A stretch of 36,333 nt of DNA from RGIG6353 sp045531285 (GTDB lineage Bacteria; Bacillota; Clostridia; Oscillospirales; SIG627). A program made the translations under genes and the position numbers. Numbering within the stretch: position 1 is the stretch's first letter; each line of letters opens with the position of its first letter. Under the pieces are notes generated by a model that was not told the DNA's origin, did no database searches, and saw only the letters and a list, made by a program, of their open reading frames with translations. Shown piece after piece: positions 1-7,468 of the stretch. The stretch lies in assembly GCA_045531285.1 (NCBI GenBank), contig JAZSDT010000002.1:1-36333 (forward strand), read 5' to 3'.

Positions 1-26
1 ACGTCTGCCAATTCCATCACACCGGC
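1..26 (-). tRNA. tRNA-Leu, 5' portion, cut by left window edge
   Basis: Read on the minus strand, these bases begin GCCGGTGTGATGG and continue AATTGGCAGACGT. That is the acceptor strand plus D-arm start typical of bacterial tRNA-Leu genes (the GGAATTGGCAGACG block). The anticodon, long variable arm and 3' end lie outside the window, so the isoacceptor cannot be named. A good minus-strand promoter sits about 16 bp upstream (42-70), which supports a real gene. Confidence 0.8.
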
Positions 27-41
27 TCATATTACTAAGGA

Positions 42-70
42 ATTATATCACATTTATTTGGTTATTTCAA
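42..70 (-). promoter_or_regulatory. Sigma-A promoter for the tRNA-Leu gene
   Basis: On the minus strand TTGAAA (65-70) is followed by a 17-bp spacer and TATAAT (42-47). The -10 box is preceded by TGTGA, the extended -10 form seen at several promoters in this window. The expected start is near position 35, nine bases before the tRNA. Confidence 0.75.
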
Positions 71-118
71 TAGGATTTTGAAAAAAAGCAAAAAACTTTT
101 TTTATTTTAAAAAAACTC

Positions 119-147
119 TTGATTTTTTGAAGCATATGTGATATTAT
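119..147 (+). promoter_or_regulatory. Sigma-A promoter for rpmE
   Basis: TTGATT (119-124), a 17-bp spacer and TATTAT (142-147) with a TGTGA extension. It lies 44 bp upstream of the rpmE start codon and is divergent from the tRNA-Leu promoter. Confidence 0.7.
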
Positions 148-190
148 GTGATGTAACAACGAAGAATATCCGAAGAGAGGTGCGATTAAA

Positions 191-388
191 ATGCAGAAGG
201 ATTTACATCCCGAGTATAAGGATACCGTAATCGTTTGTGCTTGTGGCGCAGAATATCCCACAAAGTCAACAAAGGAGAACATCCACGTTGAAATTTGTGC
301 TAAGTGCCATCCTTTCTATACAGGCAAGCAGAAACTCGTAGATGCGGGCGGACGTGTTGACAAGTTCAACAAGAAGTTCGGCAGATAA
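191..388 (+). CDS. rpmE: 50S ribosomal protein L31, zinc-binding type
   Basis: This 65-residue protein is a component of the large ribosomal subunit near the central protuberance. It begins MQKDLHPEY as L31 proteins do, and keeps the four zinc ligands as C16-x-C18 and C36-x-x-C39. It is therefore the zinc-dependent (C+) form rather than the zinc-free paralogue made under zinc starvation. The length is normal for the family. The start is set by an AGAGGTG ribosome site about 10 bases upstream. It has its own promoter (119-147) and its own terminator (403-432), so it is monocistronic; no Zur-like operator is obvious at the promoter. Identification is secure. Confidence 0.97.
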   Translation: MQKDLHPEYKDTVIVCACGAEYPTKSTKENIHVEICAKCHPFYTGKQKLVDAGGRVDKFNKKFGR

Positions 389-402
389 CTTATACAAACG
401 AG

Positions 403-432
403 GCGGTGCAGATATGCACCGCTTTTTGTTTA
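403..432 (+). terminator. Intrinsic terminator of rpmE
   Basis: GCGGTGCA (403-410), loop GATA, TGCACCGC (415-422), then TTTTTGTTT. This is a perfect 8-bp stem with a T-tract, 15 bases after the rpmE stop. Confidence 0.92.
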
Positions 433-485
433 ACAACTAATCGCAGCCGGTTCATATTGATATAAATAACTTAAGGACAGATTCT

Positions 486-1769
486 ATGAAAACCATACAC
501 GAAACAAATGACACGTCAATGCCGCAGGCAGTGCTTGTCGCGGTCTATGGCGACACCTCCCACGACGAGAGTGAGCTTGACGAGCTTGCCTCCCTGCTTG
601 AAACGGCAGGAGGTCAGACGGCGGCACGTCTTGTACAGTACCGTCCCACGCCCGACAATGCCACATATCTTGGCAAGGGCAAGCTTGAAGAGCTAAAGTC
701 ACTTTGCGAGGACATGGAAATTGAGCTTGTCGTATTCGATTGTGAGCTTACTCCCTCACAGATAAGAGAAATAGAAAATTTTCTGGGGGACGTCAGAGTC
801 ATTGACAGAACGATGCTTATTCTTGACATCTTTGCAGGCAACGCAACCACAAACGAGGGTATATTGCAGGTACAGATAGCAAGACTTAAGTATACGATCC
901 CCAGGCTTCGCGGACAGGGAAAGGAGCTGTCGCGTCTGGGCGGCGGTATCGGAACAAGAGGTCCGGGCGAATCCAAGCTCGAAAGCGATAAAAGACACAT
1001 AAAGACTCATATTTCCTATCTCGAGGAAGAGCTTCGCGATCTTGAAAAGCGCCGTATGACACAGCGCAAAAACCGAGAGAATTCGGGAATCGTACAAATA
1101 TCGGTTGCCGGTTATACCAACGTTGGAAAGTCCACACTGCTCAACCGCTTGACAGGGGCGGACATACTTGCGGAAAACAAGCTTTTTGCCACCCTTGACC
1201 CCACGACAAGAAAATGGACGCTTCCCAACGCAGGCGAGGCTGTCATAACGGATACGGTAGGCTTTATTAAAAATCTGCCCCACCATTTGATAGACGCCTT
1301 CAAATCCACGTTGGCAGAGGTGGTTTTTTCGGACATTATATTGGTGGTGCTGGATATTTCAAATCCCGACGTACGCTCACAGCACGAGGTATCAATGGAG
1401 CTTATACACTCGCTTCTTGAAAAAGAGGGGATGGAGGAAAAGCCCATTATCTACGTTTTTAATAAGTGCGATAAGGCGGAGGTCGTTCCCGAGGAAACAC
1501 TGGGACTGGGTAACAAAGAAAACGCGGTGTTCATATCCGCGGCGACAGGTGAGGGTATCGACCGACTTATAGAGGCTGTTGAAAGGGTCATCCTTTCGTT
1601 TAAGAAGGAAACAAAGTTTTTACTTCCTCACGCTAAGGCAGGCTATATAGATACCCTTTACAAAACCTCCAACGTTAAAAGCGTGGAATACACAGACAGC
1701 GGTATTCTTGTTACGGCGATAGTAGATGACAAGATACGCGGACAGCTTAAGGAGTATATAAATGAATGA
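486..1769 (+). CDS. hflX: GTPase HflX, ribosome-associated
   Basis: HflX is a ribosome-binding GTPase of the OBG-HflX superfamily that splits stalled 70S ribosomes under stress. The 427 residues show the family order: an N-terminal nucleotide-binding-like domain, a linker helix with the glycine-rich stretch GGGIGTRGPGESKLE near residues 150-165, then the G domain. The G domain has G1 GYTNVGKST from residue 209, G3 DTVGFI, G4 NKCD and a G5-like SAATGEG. The C-terminal part after about residue 370 is the short variable tail. Length is typical. ATG 486 follows AAGGA at about 10 bases. Its last codons overlap yigZ by 8 bp, so the two are translationally coupled. No convincing promoter was seen in the 50-bp gap after the rpmE terminator. 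Confidence 0.95.
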   Translation: MKTIHETNDTSMPQAVLVAVYGDTSHDESELDELASLLETAGGQTAARLVQYRPTPDNATYLGKGKLEELKSLCEDMEIELVVFDCELTPSQIREIENFLGDVRVIDRTMLILDIFAGNATTNEGILQVQIARLKYTIPRLRGQGKELSRLGGGIGTRGPGESKLESDKRHIKTHISYLEEELRDLEKRRMTQRKNRENSGIVQISVAGYTNVGKSTLLNRLTGADILAENKLFATLDPTTRKWTLPNAGEAVITDTVGFIKNLPHHLIDAFKSTLAEVVFSDIILVVLDISNPDVRSQHEVSMELIHSLLEKEGMEEKPIIYVFNKCDKAEVVPEETLGLGNKENAVFISAATGEGIDRLIEAVERVILSFKKETKFLLPHAKAGYIDTLYKTSNVKSVEYTDSGILVTAIVDDKIRGQLKEYINE

Positions 1770-2397
1770 TTCATATACAACAGCCGCCAAAGAAGGACGT
1801 GGCGAGTATGAGGAAAAGAAGTCTGTCTTTTACGGATTTATAAAGCCCATCGAAGAGGAGGACGAGGCTCTTGCCTATATACAGCAGATAAGGGACCGAC
1901 TCCCGAATATGCGACACACCTGCTACGCCTACGTAAATAAAGGGGGCAACGTTGTACGCTTTTCCGACGATCACGAGCCTCAGGGAACGGCAGGAATGCC
2001 CATTCTGGAGGTGATTCGACGGGAGGGGCTGACAGGCGTTGTCATAGTAGTTGCACGGTATTTCGGCGGAATATTGCTTGGTGCAGGAGGGCTCACCCGA
2101 GCATACGGCAAGGCGGCAAAGCTTGCTCTTGACGATTCGGGAAAGGCTACCTTCGTGCTATTTAACGACGTGGAGCTGTACGTGGATTATTCCACCTACC
2201 AGAAGCTGAAATACGAGCTTTCACAAATGGGTATCGAGGAAACGGAGGTTCGTTATGAGGCAGACGTTGTATCGCGTGTGCTTGCTTCCGACCCCGAGCT
2301 TGACGTCCTGCGCGACAAGGTTTCGGGTATGACCTCGGGTAAGGGACAGGTCAAGGTCATAGGTCGGAAATTCGGACCTCAAAAAAGAGTAGAATAG
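1762..2397 (+). CDS. yigZ: YigZ/IMPACT family protein (UPF0029)
   Basis: This 211-residue protein belongs to the YigZ/YvyE group of the IMPACT family. Members have an N-terminal ribosomal S5/EF-G domain IV-like fold and a C-terminal DUF1949 ferredoxin-like fold. The signature block RHTCYAYV followed by FSDDHEPQGTAGMPIL (about residues 50-92) is clear, as is ARYFGGILLGAGGLTRAYG after it. In eukaryotes IMPACT counteracts Gcn2 activation; the bacterial role is not settled but is thought to be translation-linked. Its start overlaps the end of hflX by 8 bp, forming a two-gene operon with another translation factor, which fits. The operon ends at a strong stem-loop at 2403-2438. Confidence 0.92.
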   Translation: MNDSYTTAAKEGRGEYEEKKSVFYGFIKPIEEEDEALAYIQQIRDRLPNMRHTCYAYVNKGGNVVRFSDDHEPQGTAGMPILEVIRREGLTGVVIVVARYFGGILLGAGGLTRAYGKAAKLALDDSGKATFVLFNDVELYVDYSTYQKLKYELSQMGIEETEVRYEADVVSRVLASDPELDVLRDKVSGMTSGKGQVKVIGRKFGPQKRVE

Positions 2398-2402
2398 AGA
2401 AA

Positions 2403-2438
2403 TAAGGGAACTCCGCCTCATCGGGTGGAGTTCCCTTA
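2403..2438. terminator. Bidirectional terminator between yigZ and the GH28-like gene
   Basis: TAAGGGAACTCC pairs with GGAGTTCCCTTA (12 bp), and the stem continues with GCC/GGT around a TCATCG loop. It lies 5 bases after the yigZ stop and can also serve the convergent minus-strand gene. On the minus strand it directly follows the right end of repeat copy A1. Confidence 0.8.
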
Positions 2439-2439
2439 A

Positions 2440-2515
2440 TTATATACTAGGAAATTGCATTAAATCAACCTCGCCGTTTTGCGTTGTCAAAGGCTACGAT
2501 AGGCGGGCATTATCT
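2440..2515 (-). repeat. Family A 3'-UTR element, copy A1 (5' hairpin lost)
   Basis: Read on the minus strand this contains the family A landmarks in order: CGCCTATCGTAGCC, CAAAACGGCGAGG, TTGATTTAATGCAATTTCC and TAGTATATA. The first hairpin (GCGG...AGC...CCGC in other copies) is not recognisable. The left part overlaps the last codons of the GH28-like gene and supplies its TAG stop. The right end is followed immediately by the terminator stem at 2403-2438. Confidence 0.85.
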
Positions 2516-3861
2516 GTCAGCTTTGTCCTTTCGTCAAGGCATACGATATTGCTTGACTTTATTTCAATATCGCTGTTACCGCCGAAGACGTAAGAAAGGT
2601 TCTTGCCGCTTACTACGTTGTTTACGTTCAGGTTACGGGCTTGGCAATTGTTGAAGTGGAATGCGTTGAGCTCATCTATTTTAACTCTGTGGAATACCTC
2701 TTTGTATCCGATATCGCTGTCGGGAGCTGATGCACGGGTGTTATACATAAATCTGTGGATAAATACGTTTTCAATATAACAGCCGTTGAAGTACATACCG
2801 ATGCCGCCGTCGGATGTCATCATAAAGTTTTCAAACACCGAATCCACCAGTGAATTGGCGATATACGCACCGAAGCGTGCTCTGGTGATTACGTCACGAA
2901 CGATGATGTTCCGTGTCTCTCCCGGCTCGTTAAGACGCGAGGGATAGTCGCATATGTCACCGATGCGGATAGCCGCCAAGGCTCTGTCTTCGCTGTATTC
3001 GGGGGTAATGTCAACTACGTTTGAAATTTCCACGTTGTATATCTTAGCTCCGCCGCGGTTGAGAATACGTATAATATCACAGTGGTCACTCATATACGAA
3101 CGAACGTTCTTTATGATTATTTCGTGAATATCAAAATCAAGGTGCGGGTCGGTTACCATTGCAGTTTTGTTGCCAAAGTTTGTCAGGGCAATCGTGTCAT
3201 CGCCTGTCAGACCGTAGATATTTTCCACAAGGAAATTGTTACAGCCAACACGAATGTCAATGCCGTCCTGATTGGGTACGTTTCCATAGGCTTCAAAGGT
3301 GATGTCGGCAATATGCCCGAAGGAGCAGAACTCAAAGCACATCGCCCAGTATCTGAGATTTATAAAACGAAGACCCTTGACGGTAATGCGTTCAACGTTG
3401 CGGAACTCAAGCCCCCTGTTTACCGCGATGGATGGGAGACCTCGGTAATTGATGCTCTTTACAAAGTTTCCGTTTTCGTCGTAAATGTTGAAGTCGGACT
3501 CGAAAATTCCGTTGTGATTTCCACCGTCAAGTACGGCATTTCCCTTGCCCTCAAGTCTTATGTCGTACTCTCTCTTGTCCTCCTTCCACCACTGAGTAAA
3601 GTCATCGGCTGAGGAATTTTCAAAGAAATGTATGTAGGTGCCGTCCACCAGTCTTATGTGACAGTTGTCAAGTGTCACACAGCTGCCTGTGTACAGCTTT
3701 ATGCTCTCGTCAAGCTCCCATATGCATTTATCTGTTCTTTCGTTATAGCGGGGAATAACCACCTGTGCACCGTATTTCGCAGCGTCGTTGACTGCCGCCT
3801 GTATCATTTTGGCATCTGTTTCAAGATTTTTATAATCATTGGGTGAATAAATACTCTTCAT
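2494..3861 (-). CDS. GH28-like right-handed beta-helix glycosidase (polygalacturonase-type)
   Basis: The 455-residue protein has a pectate-lyase/GH28 parallel beta-helix pattern. An N-terminal block covers daily family features such as ETDAKMIQAAVNDA near residues 15-28, and the middle has repeating short strands with FRNVERITVKGL. The hallmark acidic motifs NQDGIDI and, about 20 residues later, GDDTIAL match the NTD and GDD catalytic region of GH28 polygalacturonases and rhamnogalacturonases. There is no signal peptide, so it should act in the cytoplasm on imported oligosaccharides. The start ATG has AAGGAG 9 bases upstream and a promoter at 3903-3931. The final residues (DNARLS) and the TAG stop are encoded by repeat copy A1, so the native C-terminus has probably been altered. 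Substrate cannot be read from sequence; a pectic substrate fits the other glycosidases nearby. Confidence 0.8.
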   Translation of the reverse strand: MKSIYSPNDYKNLETDAKMIQAAVNDAAKYGAQVVIPRYNERTDKCIWELDESIKLYTGSCVTLDNCHIRLVDGTYIHFFENSSADDFTQWWKEDKREYDIRLEGKGNAVLDGGNHNGIFESDFNIYDENGNFVKSINYRGLPSIAVNRGLEFRNVERITVKGLRFINLRYWAMCFEFCSFGHIADITFEAYGNVPNQDGIDIRVGCNNFLVENIYGLTGDDTIALTNFGNKTAMVTDPHLDFDIHEIIIKNVRSYMSDHCDIIRILNRGGAKIYNVEISNVVDITPEYSEDRALAAIRIGDICDYPSRLNEPGETRNIIVRDVITRARFGAYIANSLVDSVFENFMMTSDGGIGMYFNGCYIENVFIHRFMYNTRASAPDSDIGYKEVFHRVKIDELNAFHFNNCQARNLNVNNVVSGKNLSYVFGGNSDIEIKSSNIVCLDERTKLTDNARLS

Positions 3862-3902
3862 ATGCTTTCTCCTTAAAATTTAATGCCTTAGAGCTTGATT
3901 AT

Positions 3903-3931
3903 ATTTTACAGTTTTGTATATTTGATGTCAA
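3903..3931 (-). promoter_or_regulatory. Promoter of the GH28-like gene
   Basis: On the minus strand TTGACA (3926-3931), a 17-bp spacer and TAAAAT (3903-3908), about 42 bp upstream of the start codon. It starts only about 40 bp after the pyk stop, and no clear pyk terminator was seen in between. Confidence 0.7.
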
Positions 3932-3969
3932 TGAAACATTGATAAAAACTGTTGCAATTTAAATAAAAG

Positions 3970-5385
3970 TTATTTTATGACGTCCACTCTTATCATATTC
4001 GTGTTGCCCGGCTGACCGTTTATCTGTCCGCCCGTCATTACTACGTTATCGCCCTTTTGCAGTGAGAAGGTCTTTTTCGCTGCCTTGAGTGCCTCGTAGA
4101 ACACAATATCGATGGCGCCGTATTCCTCGCTCATAACGGGAGTGATGCCCCAGCTCATATTAAGCTGACGCCATGCTCTCTGATTGGTCGTAAGTCCGAG
4201 AATATCCGCAGGACATCTGAAACGGCTGACCATTCGCGCCGTTCTGCCCGACAGGGAATTCACAACGATACATCTTGCGTGTACGTCGATTGCCATTGCG
4301 CACACCGAATGCGATATGGCGTCAAGATTGTTTTTTATGGTGTACTCCGTGGTTCTGAACCACTTGCTGTAGTCTATCTGACTTTCGGTGTACTCTGCAA
4401 TTTCCGCCATAGTCTTTACTGCCTCGGAGGGATATTTTCCTGCCGCCGTCTCGCCCGAGAGCATAACAGCAGAAGAGCCGTCGTAGACTGCATTTGCAAC
4501 GTCGGAAATTTCAGCTCTGGTGGGACGGGGATTGTGTATCATCGATTCAAGCATTTCTGTTGCCGTTATTACGCGCTTGCCCAGAAGTCTGCACTTTTGT
4601 ATAAGCTGTTTTTGTACGGCAGGTACTTCAACAAAGGGGATTTCAACTCCAAGGTCACCTCTTGCTACCATTATTCCGTCGGCTACCTCGCATATTTCGT
4701 CAATGTTGTTTACGCCTGCTCTGTTTTCTATTTTTGCAATAATGTCAATGTCCTTGCCGCCGTTGGCATTGAGAAACTCTCTTATATCCAGGGCGTCCTG
4801 CTTTGTGGATACAAATGAAGCCGCAACAAAATCAACCTCGTTTTCTATTCCGAAAAGGAGATCTGCCTTGTCCTGAGGACTGAGGTACTGGTTTTTCAAC
4901 ACCTTGTTAGGAAAGCTCATGCTTTTGCGATCTGCCATTTCACCGCCAGCTGTGACGGTGCATATTATATTTTTGCCTACAATTTCGTCTACTCTGAATT
5001 GAACCAGTCCGTTGTTGACGGTAATGGTATCACCTACGGAAAGGTCCTCGGTCAGATGCTCGTAGTTTACCGAAACACGCTGAGCGTTTCCCACAACGTC
5101 CTCGGTGGTGAAGGTGAATTTGTCCCCGTCAAAAACAGTGACTTTTTTGTCCTCAAAGGTCTTGATTCTGTATTCGGGTCCCTTTGTGTCCAGCATAATG
5201 GGAATGGGAAGTCCCAGCTTTTCGCGAACCGATTTTATAAGCTCTATTTTTTCCTTGTGGTCCTCGTGTGTGCCGTGGGAAAAGTTGAGTCTTGCCACGT
5301 TCATACCGTTGTGGCACATCTTTGTCAGCACTGCTTCCGTGGAGCAGGCAGGTCCTATGGTGCATATAATTTTTGTTTTTCTCAT
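3970..5385 (-). CDS. pyk: Pyruvate kinase
   Basis: Pyruvate kinase converts phosphoenolpyruvate and ADP to pyruvate and ATP in the last step of glycolysis. All landmarks are present in the 471 residues: NFSHG near residue 34, DTKGPE near 66, the catalytic lysine in IIAKIENRAG, the metal site in MVARGDLGVEIP, and the signature MLESMIHNPRPTRAEISDVANAVYDG, here quoted in parts as MLESM and TRAEISDVANAV. The C-terminal allosteric domain is present. The extra PEP-utilizer domain that extends the enzyme to about 585 residues in Bacillus is absent. ATG 5385 follows AAGGGAG at about 9 bases. It is divergent from cls and appears monocistronic, with a candidate promoter at 5428-5456. Identification is secure. 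Confidence 0.97.
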   Translation of the reverse strand: MRKTKIICTIGPACSTEAVLTKMCHNGMNVARLNFSHGTHEDHKEKIELIKSVREKLGLPIPIMLDTKGPEYRIKTFEDKKVTVFDGDKFTFTTEDVVGNAQRVSVNYEHLTEDLSVGDTITVNNGLVQFRVDEIVGKNIICTVTAGGEMADRKSMSFPNKVLKNQYLSPQDKADLLFGIENEVDFVAASFVSTKQDALDIREFLNANGGKDIDIIAKIENRAGVNNIDEICEVADGIMVARGDLGVEIPFVEVPAVQKQLIQKCRLLGKRVITATEMLESMIHNPRPTRAEISDVANAVYDGSSAVMLSGETAAGKYPSEAVKTMAEIAEYTESQIDYSKWFRTTEYTIKNNLDAISHSVCAMAIDVHARCIVVNSLSGRTARMVSRFRCPADILGLTTNQRAWRQLNMSWGITPVMSEEYGAIDIVFYEALKAAKKTFSLQKGDNVVMTGGQINGQPGNTNMIRVDVIK

Positions 5386-5427
5386 TTATTTCAACTCCCT
5401 TCGGGTGTAGTATTTCCGCTTGAGCTT

Positions 5428-5456
5428 ATGATAACACATAAACCAGTGTTTTTCCA
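5428..5456 (-). promoter_or_regulatory. Probable pyk promoter
   Basis: On the minus strand TGGAAA (5451-5456), a 17-bp spacer and TATCAT (5428-5433), preceded by the TGTGT extension. The -35 box is weak, but the extended -10 is the same style as other promoters here. Confidence 0.45.
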
Positions 5457-5524
5457 TACGATATTGTGAATATTTTTCCAAAATGAGCAAAATTTAAAAT
5501 ACGGTTAACATTGTTCAACTCTCG

Positions 5525-5553
5525 TTGACTTTAAAGATAAAAAAGTATATATT
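5525..5553 (+). promoter_or_regulatory. Promoter of cls
   Basis: TTGACT (5525-5530), a 17-bp spacer and TATATT (5548-5553). The transcript would start near 5560, so the leader is only about 15 bases and contains the AAAGGAGG ribosome site. Confidence 0.65.
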
Positions 5554-5574
5554 ATTTCAAAAGGAGGAGAGGGC

Positions 5575-7248
5575 TTGTCGCAAAAAATATCTTCAACCAT
5601 AATAAAAAAGTGGAGAGACTCCGCCGGCAATTCTCGCCTATCCCAAGTTTTGCATAGGTTAAAAAAAGCGAAATGGCGAGGGTGTAATAATAGAGAAATT
5701 TCCTATGAATTAAAAAAAGGCAAAAAAAGGCTCAAGAGCTTAGTGTTCAGCCGATTGGGTGTTATAACCCTTATGTTTTTTTTACAGCTAGCCGTTTTGT
5801 TTTTTGCCTTTTACCGTCTTGACGATTTTCTTCCTCACGTGTGGGGAGGCAGTATAATCCTCAGCTTTGGCGCAGTGCTCTACATTGCCAACTGTCCCAT
5901 GAGTCCCAACGCAAAGATCACCTGGCTGCTGTTGATAATGGCTGTGCCTGTTTTCGGTTCTCTTCTTTTTCTGTATACCAAGAGTGACCTTGGACACCGA
6001 ACGCTCAAGAAAAGGATAAACGCGCTGTCCTTGGAAAATAAAAACAAAATAAAGCAAAACCCCTTGACTCTGAGGAGTCTTGAAAAAAGAAGCTCGGGTA
6101 TGGCGCACCTTTGCCGTTACGTTGCAAGAAGCGGCTGTCACCCTGTTTTTGACGGCACGGAGGTAACGTATTTTTCGTCGGGTGAGGAAAAGCTTGACAG
6201 CCTTCTTGATGAGCTGGAAAGGGCTGAAAGCTTCATTTTTCTGGAATACTTCATTATTGACGAGGGTGAAATGTGGGGTGCTGTTCTTGACGTGTTGAAA
6301 AGAAAGGTAAGTCAGGGCGTTGAGGTACGTGTTATATACGACGGGACCTGTGAATTCACAACTCTTCCCCACGACTACCCCAAGAGAATGAAGGCATTTG
6401 GAATAAAGTGCAAGACCTTTGCACCGATCACGCCCTTTGTGTCAACTCACTACAACTACCGCGACCACAGAAAGATAGTTGTGATAGACGGCAAGACTGC
6501 CTTTTGCGGAGGCATAAATCTGGCTGATGAATATATAAACAAAAAGCAGAAATACGGTCACTGGAAGGACAGCGCAATAATGCTAAAGGGTGACGGAGTA
6601 CAGAGCTTTACCCTTATGTTTTTACAGATGTGGACGATTGAGGAAAGGAAGAACGACAACGATAGGTTTCTTTTTCCCGTTCCTGCCTTGGAGGACGCTG
6701 TTGGCTACGTTGTGCCCTTTGCGGACTGCCCCGTTGACACGGACAAGACAGGTGAGCGCGTCTATATGGATATACTCAACCGTGCCACCTCCTACGTGCA
6801 CGTTATGTCGCCCTATCTTGTGATAGATAACGAAATGGAGACCGCCATAAAGTTCGCTGCCGAAAGGGGAGTGGACGTATCGATAATTCTCCCGGGGATA
6901 CCCGACAAAAAGGGAGCGTGGGCACTTGCAAAAACGCACTACCGTTCACTTCTTGATTCGGGGGTGAAGATATACGAATACACGCCCGGCTTTGTTCATT
7001 CCAAGGTGTTTGTTGCCGATGATACAGAGGCGGTTGTGGGTACGGTGAATCTTGATTACAGAAGTCTGTACCACCACTTTGAATGCGCCGTGTATATGGC
7101 GTTTACTCCTTGCATTGAAAAAATAGAAAAGGATTTTTTATACACTCTTGACAAATGCCGCAGAGTGACCTATGACAGCATAAAAAAGGAAAAGCTGTCA
7201 ATCAAGCTGAGAGGAATGCTCCTAAAGCTCATTGCCCCCCTCATCTAG
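5575..7248 (+). CDS. cls: Cardiolipin synthase, phospholipase D type
   Basis: The enzyme condenses two phosphatidylglycerols to cardiolipin in the membrane. Two hydrophobic segments (about residues 63-83 and 90-135, the second probably a hairpin pair) precede two PLD catalytic motifs. HKD1 is HRKIVVID followed by GG from residue 298; HKD2 is HSKVFVAD from residue 475. The start is TTG at 5575, seven bases after a perfect AAAGGAGG, with no competing ATG before the first membrane helix. Residues about 10-47 are encoded by a complete copy of the family A repeat read in frame, giving an unusual basic extension before the usual KKRLKSLVFSRL start of clostridial Cls proteins. A downstream GTG near residue 55 is a weaker alternative start. 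A degraded family A copy begins at the stop codon. Confidence 0.92.
   Translation: MSQKISSTIIKKWRDSAGNSRLSQVLHRLKKAKWRGCNNREISYELKKGKKRLKSLVFSRLGVITLMFFLQLAVLFFAFYRLDDFLPHVWGGSIILSFGAVLYIANCPMSPNAKITWLLLIMAVPVFGSLLFLYTKSDLGHRTLKKRINALSLENKNKIKQNPLTLRSLEKRSSGMAHLCRYVARSGCHPVFDGTEVTYFSSGEEKLDSLLDELERAESFIFLEYFIIDEGEMWGAVLDVLKRKVSQGVEVRVIYDGTCEFTTLPHDYPKRMKAFGIKCKTFAPITPFVSTHYNYRDHRKIVVIDGKTAFCGGINLADEYINKKQKYGHWKDSAIMLKGDGVQSFTLMFLQMWTIEERKNDNDRFLFPVPALEDAVGYVVPFADCPVDTDKTGERVYMDILNRATSYVHVMSPYLVIDNEMETAIKFAAERGVDVSIILPGIPDKKGAWALAKTHYRSLLDSGVKIYEYTPGFVHSKVFVADDTEAVVGTVNLDYRSLYHHFECAVYMAFTPCIEKIEKDFLYTLDKCRRVTYDSIKKEKLSIKLRGMLLKLIAPLI
5603..5712 (+). repeat. Family A element, copy A2, in frame inside cls
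   Basis: Landmarks align along the whole element: GTGGAG-AGA-CTCCGC (5610-5624), AATTCTCGCCTATCCCAAG, AAATGGCGAGGGTG, GAGAAATTTCCTATGAAT and a closing AAAAAA. The consensus TCGTAA, which would give a stop in this frame, reads TCCCAA here, so the frame stays open. Confidence 0.75.
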
Positions 7249-7330
7249 CGACGAGCCTCCGACAAATCCCACCTATCCAAAGCTATAATAAAGTAAAACG
7301 ATGACGTTGATCTATTCAATAAAATCCTCA
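7247..7330 (+). repeat. Family A element, copy A3, degenerate
   Basis: This begins inside the cls stop codon (TAGCGACGAGCCTCCGAC) and continues with CACCTATCCAAAGC, GATGACGTTGATCTATTC and AAAATCC. The order matches family A, but both stems are eroded. The following 7331-7365 stretch (AAAAAGCATTCCCTCGC then a run of A) resembles one arm of the family B palindrome. Nothing else was seen up to the promoter at 7399. Confidence 0.6.
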
Positions 7331-7398
7331 AAAAAGCATTCCCTCGCAAAAAAAAACGAGCATATTAATTTAATCGCGAATCAAATGAGTAAAAACTG

Positions 7399-7427
7399 TT
7401 GATTTTCCTTCTTTTGTGTGATACAAT
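7399..7427 (+). promoter_or_regulatory. Promoter of the GH106-like gene
   Basis: TTGATT (7399-7404), a 17-bp spacer and TACAAT (7422-7427) with a TGTGA extension. It overlaps the in-frame GTG at 7418, which rules that codon out as the start. Confidence 0.75.
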
Positions 7428-7468
7428 TAGAAAAAATCGGCAGTTTTTCTGCTTTGAAAGGAAAAGAT

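Noticed and set aside
7418..7468. GTG at 7418 as the start of the GH106-like gene
   Set aside because: It lies within the 17-bp spacer of a strong promoter (7399-7427) and has no ribosome site. ATG 7469 has both.
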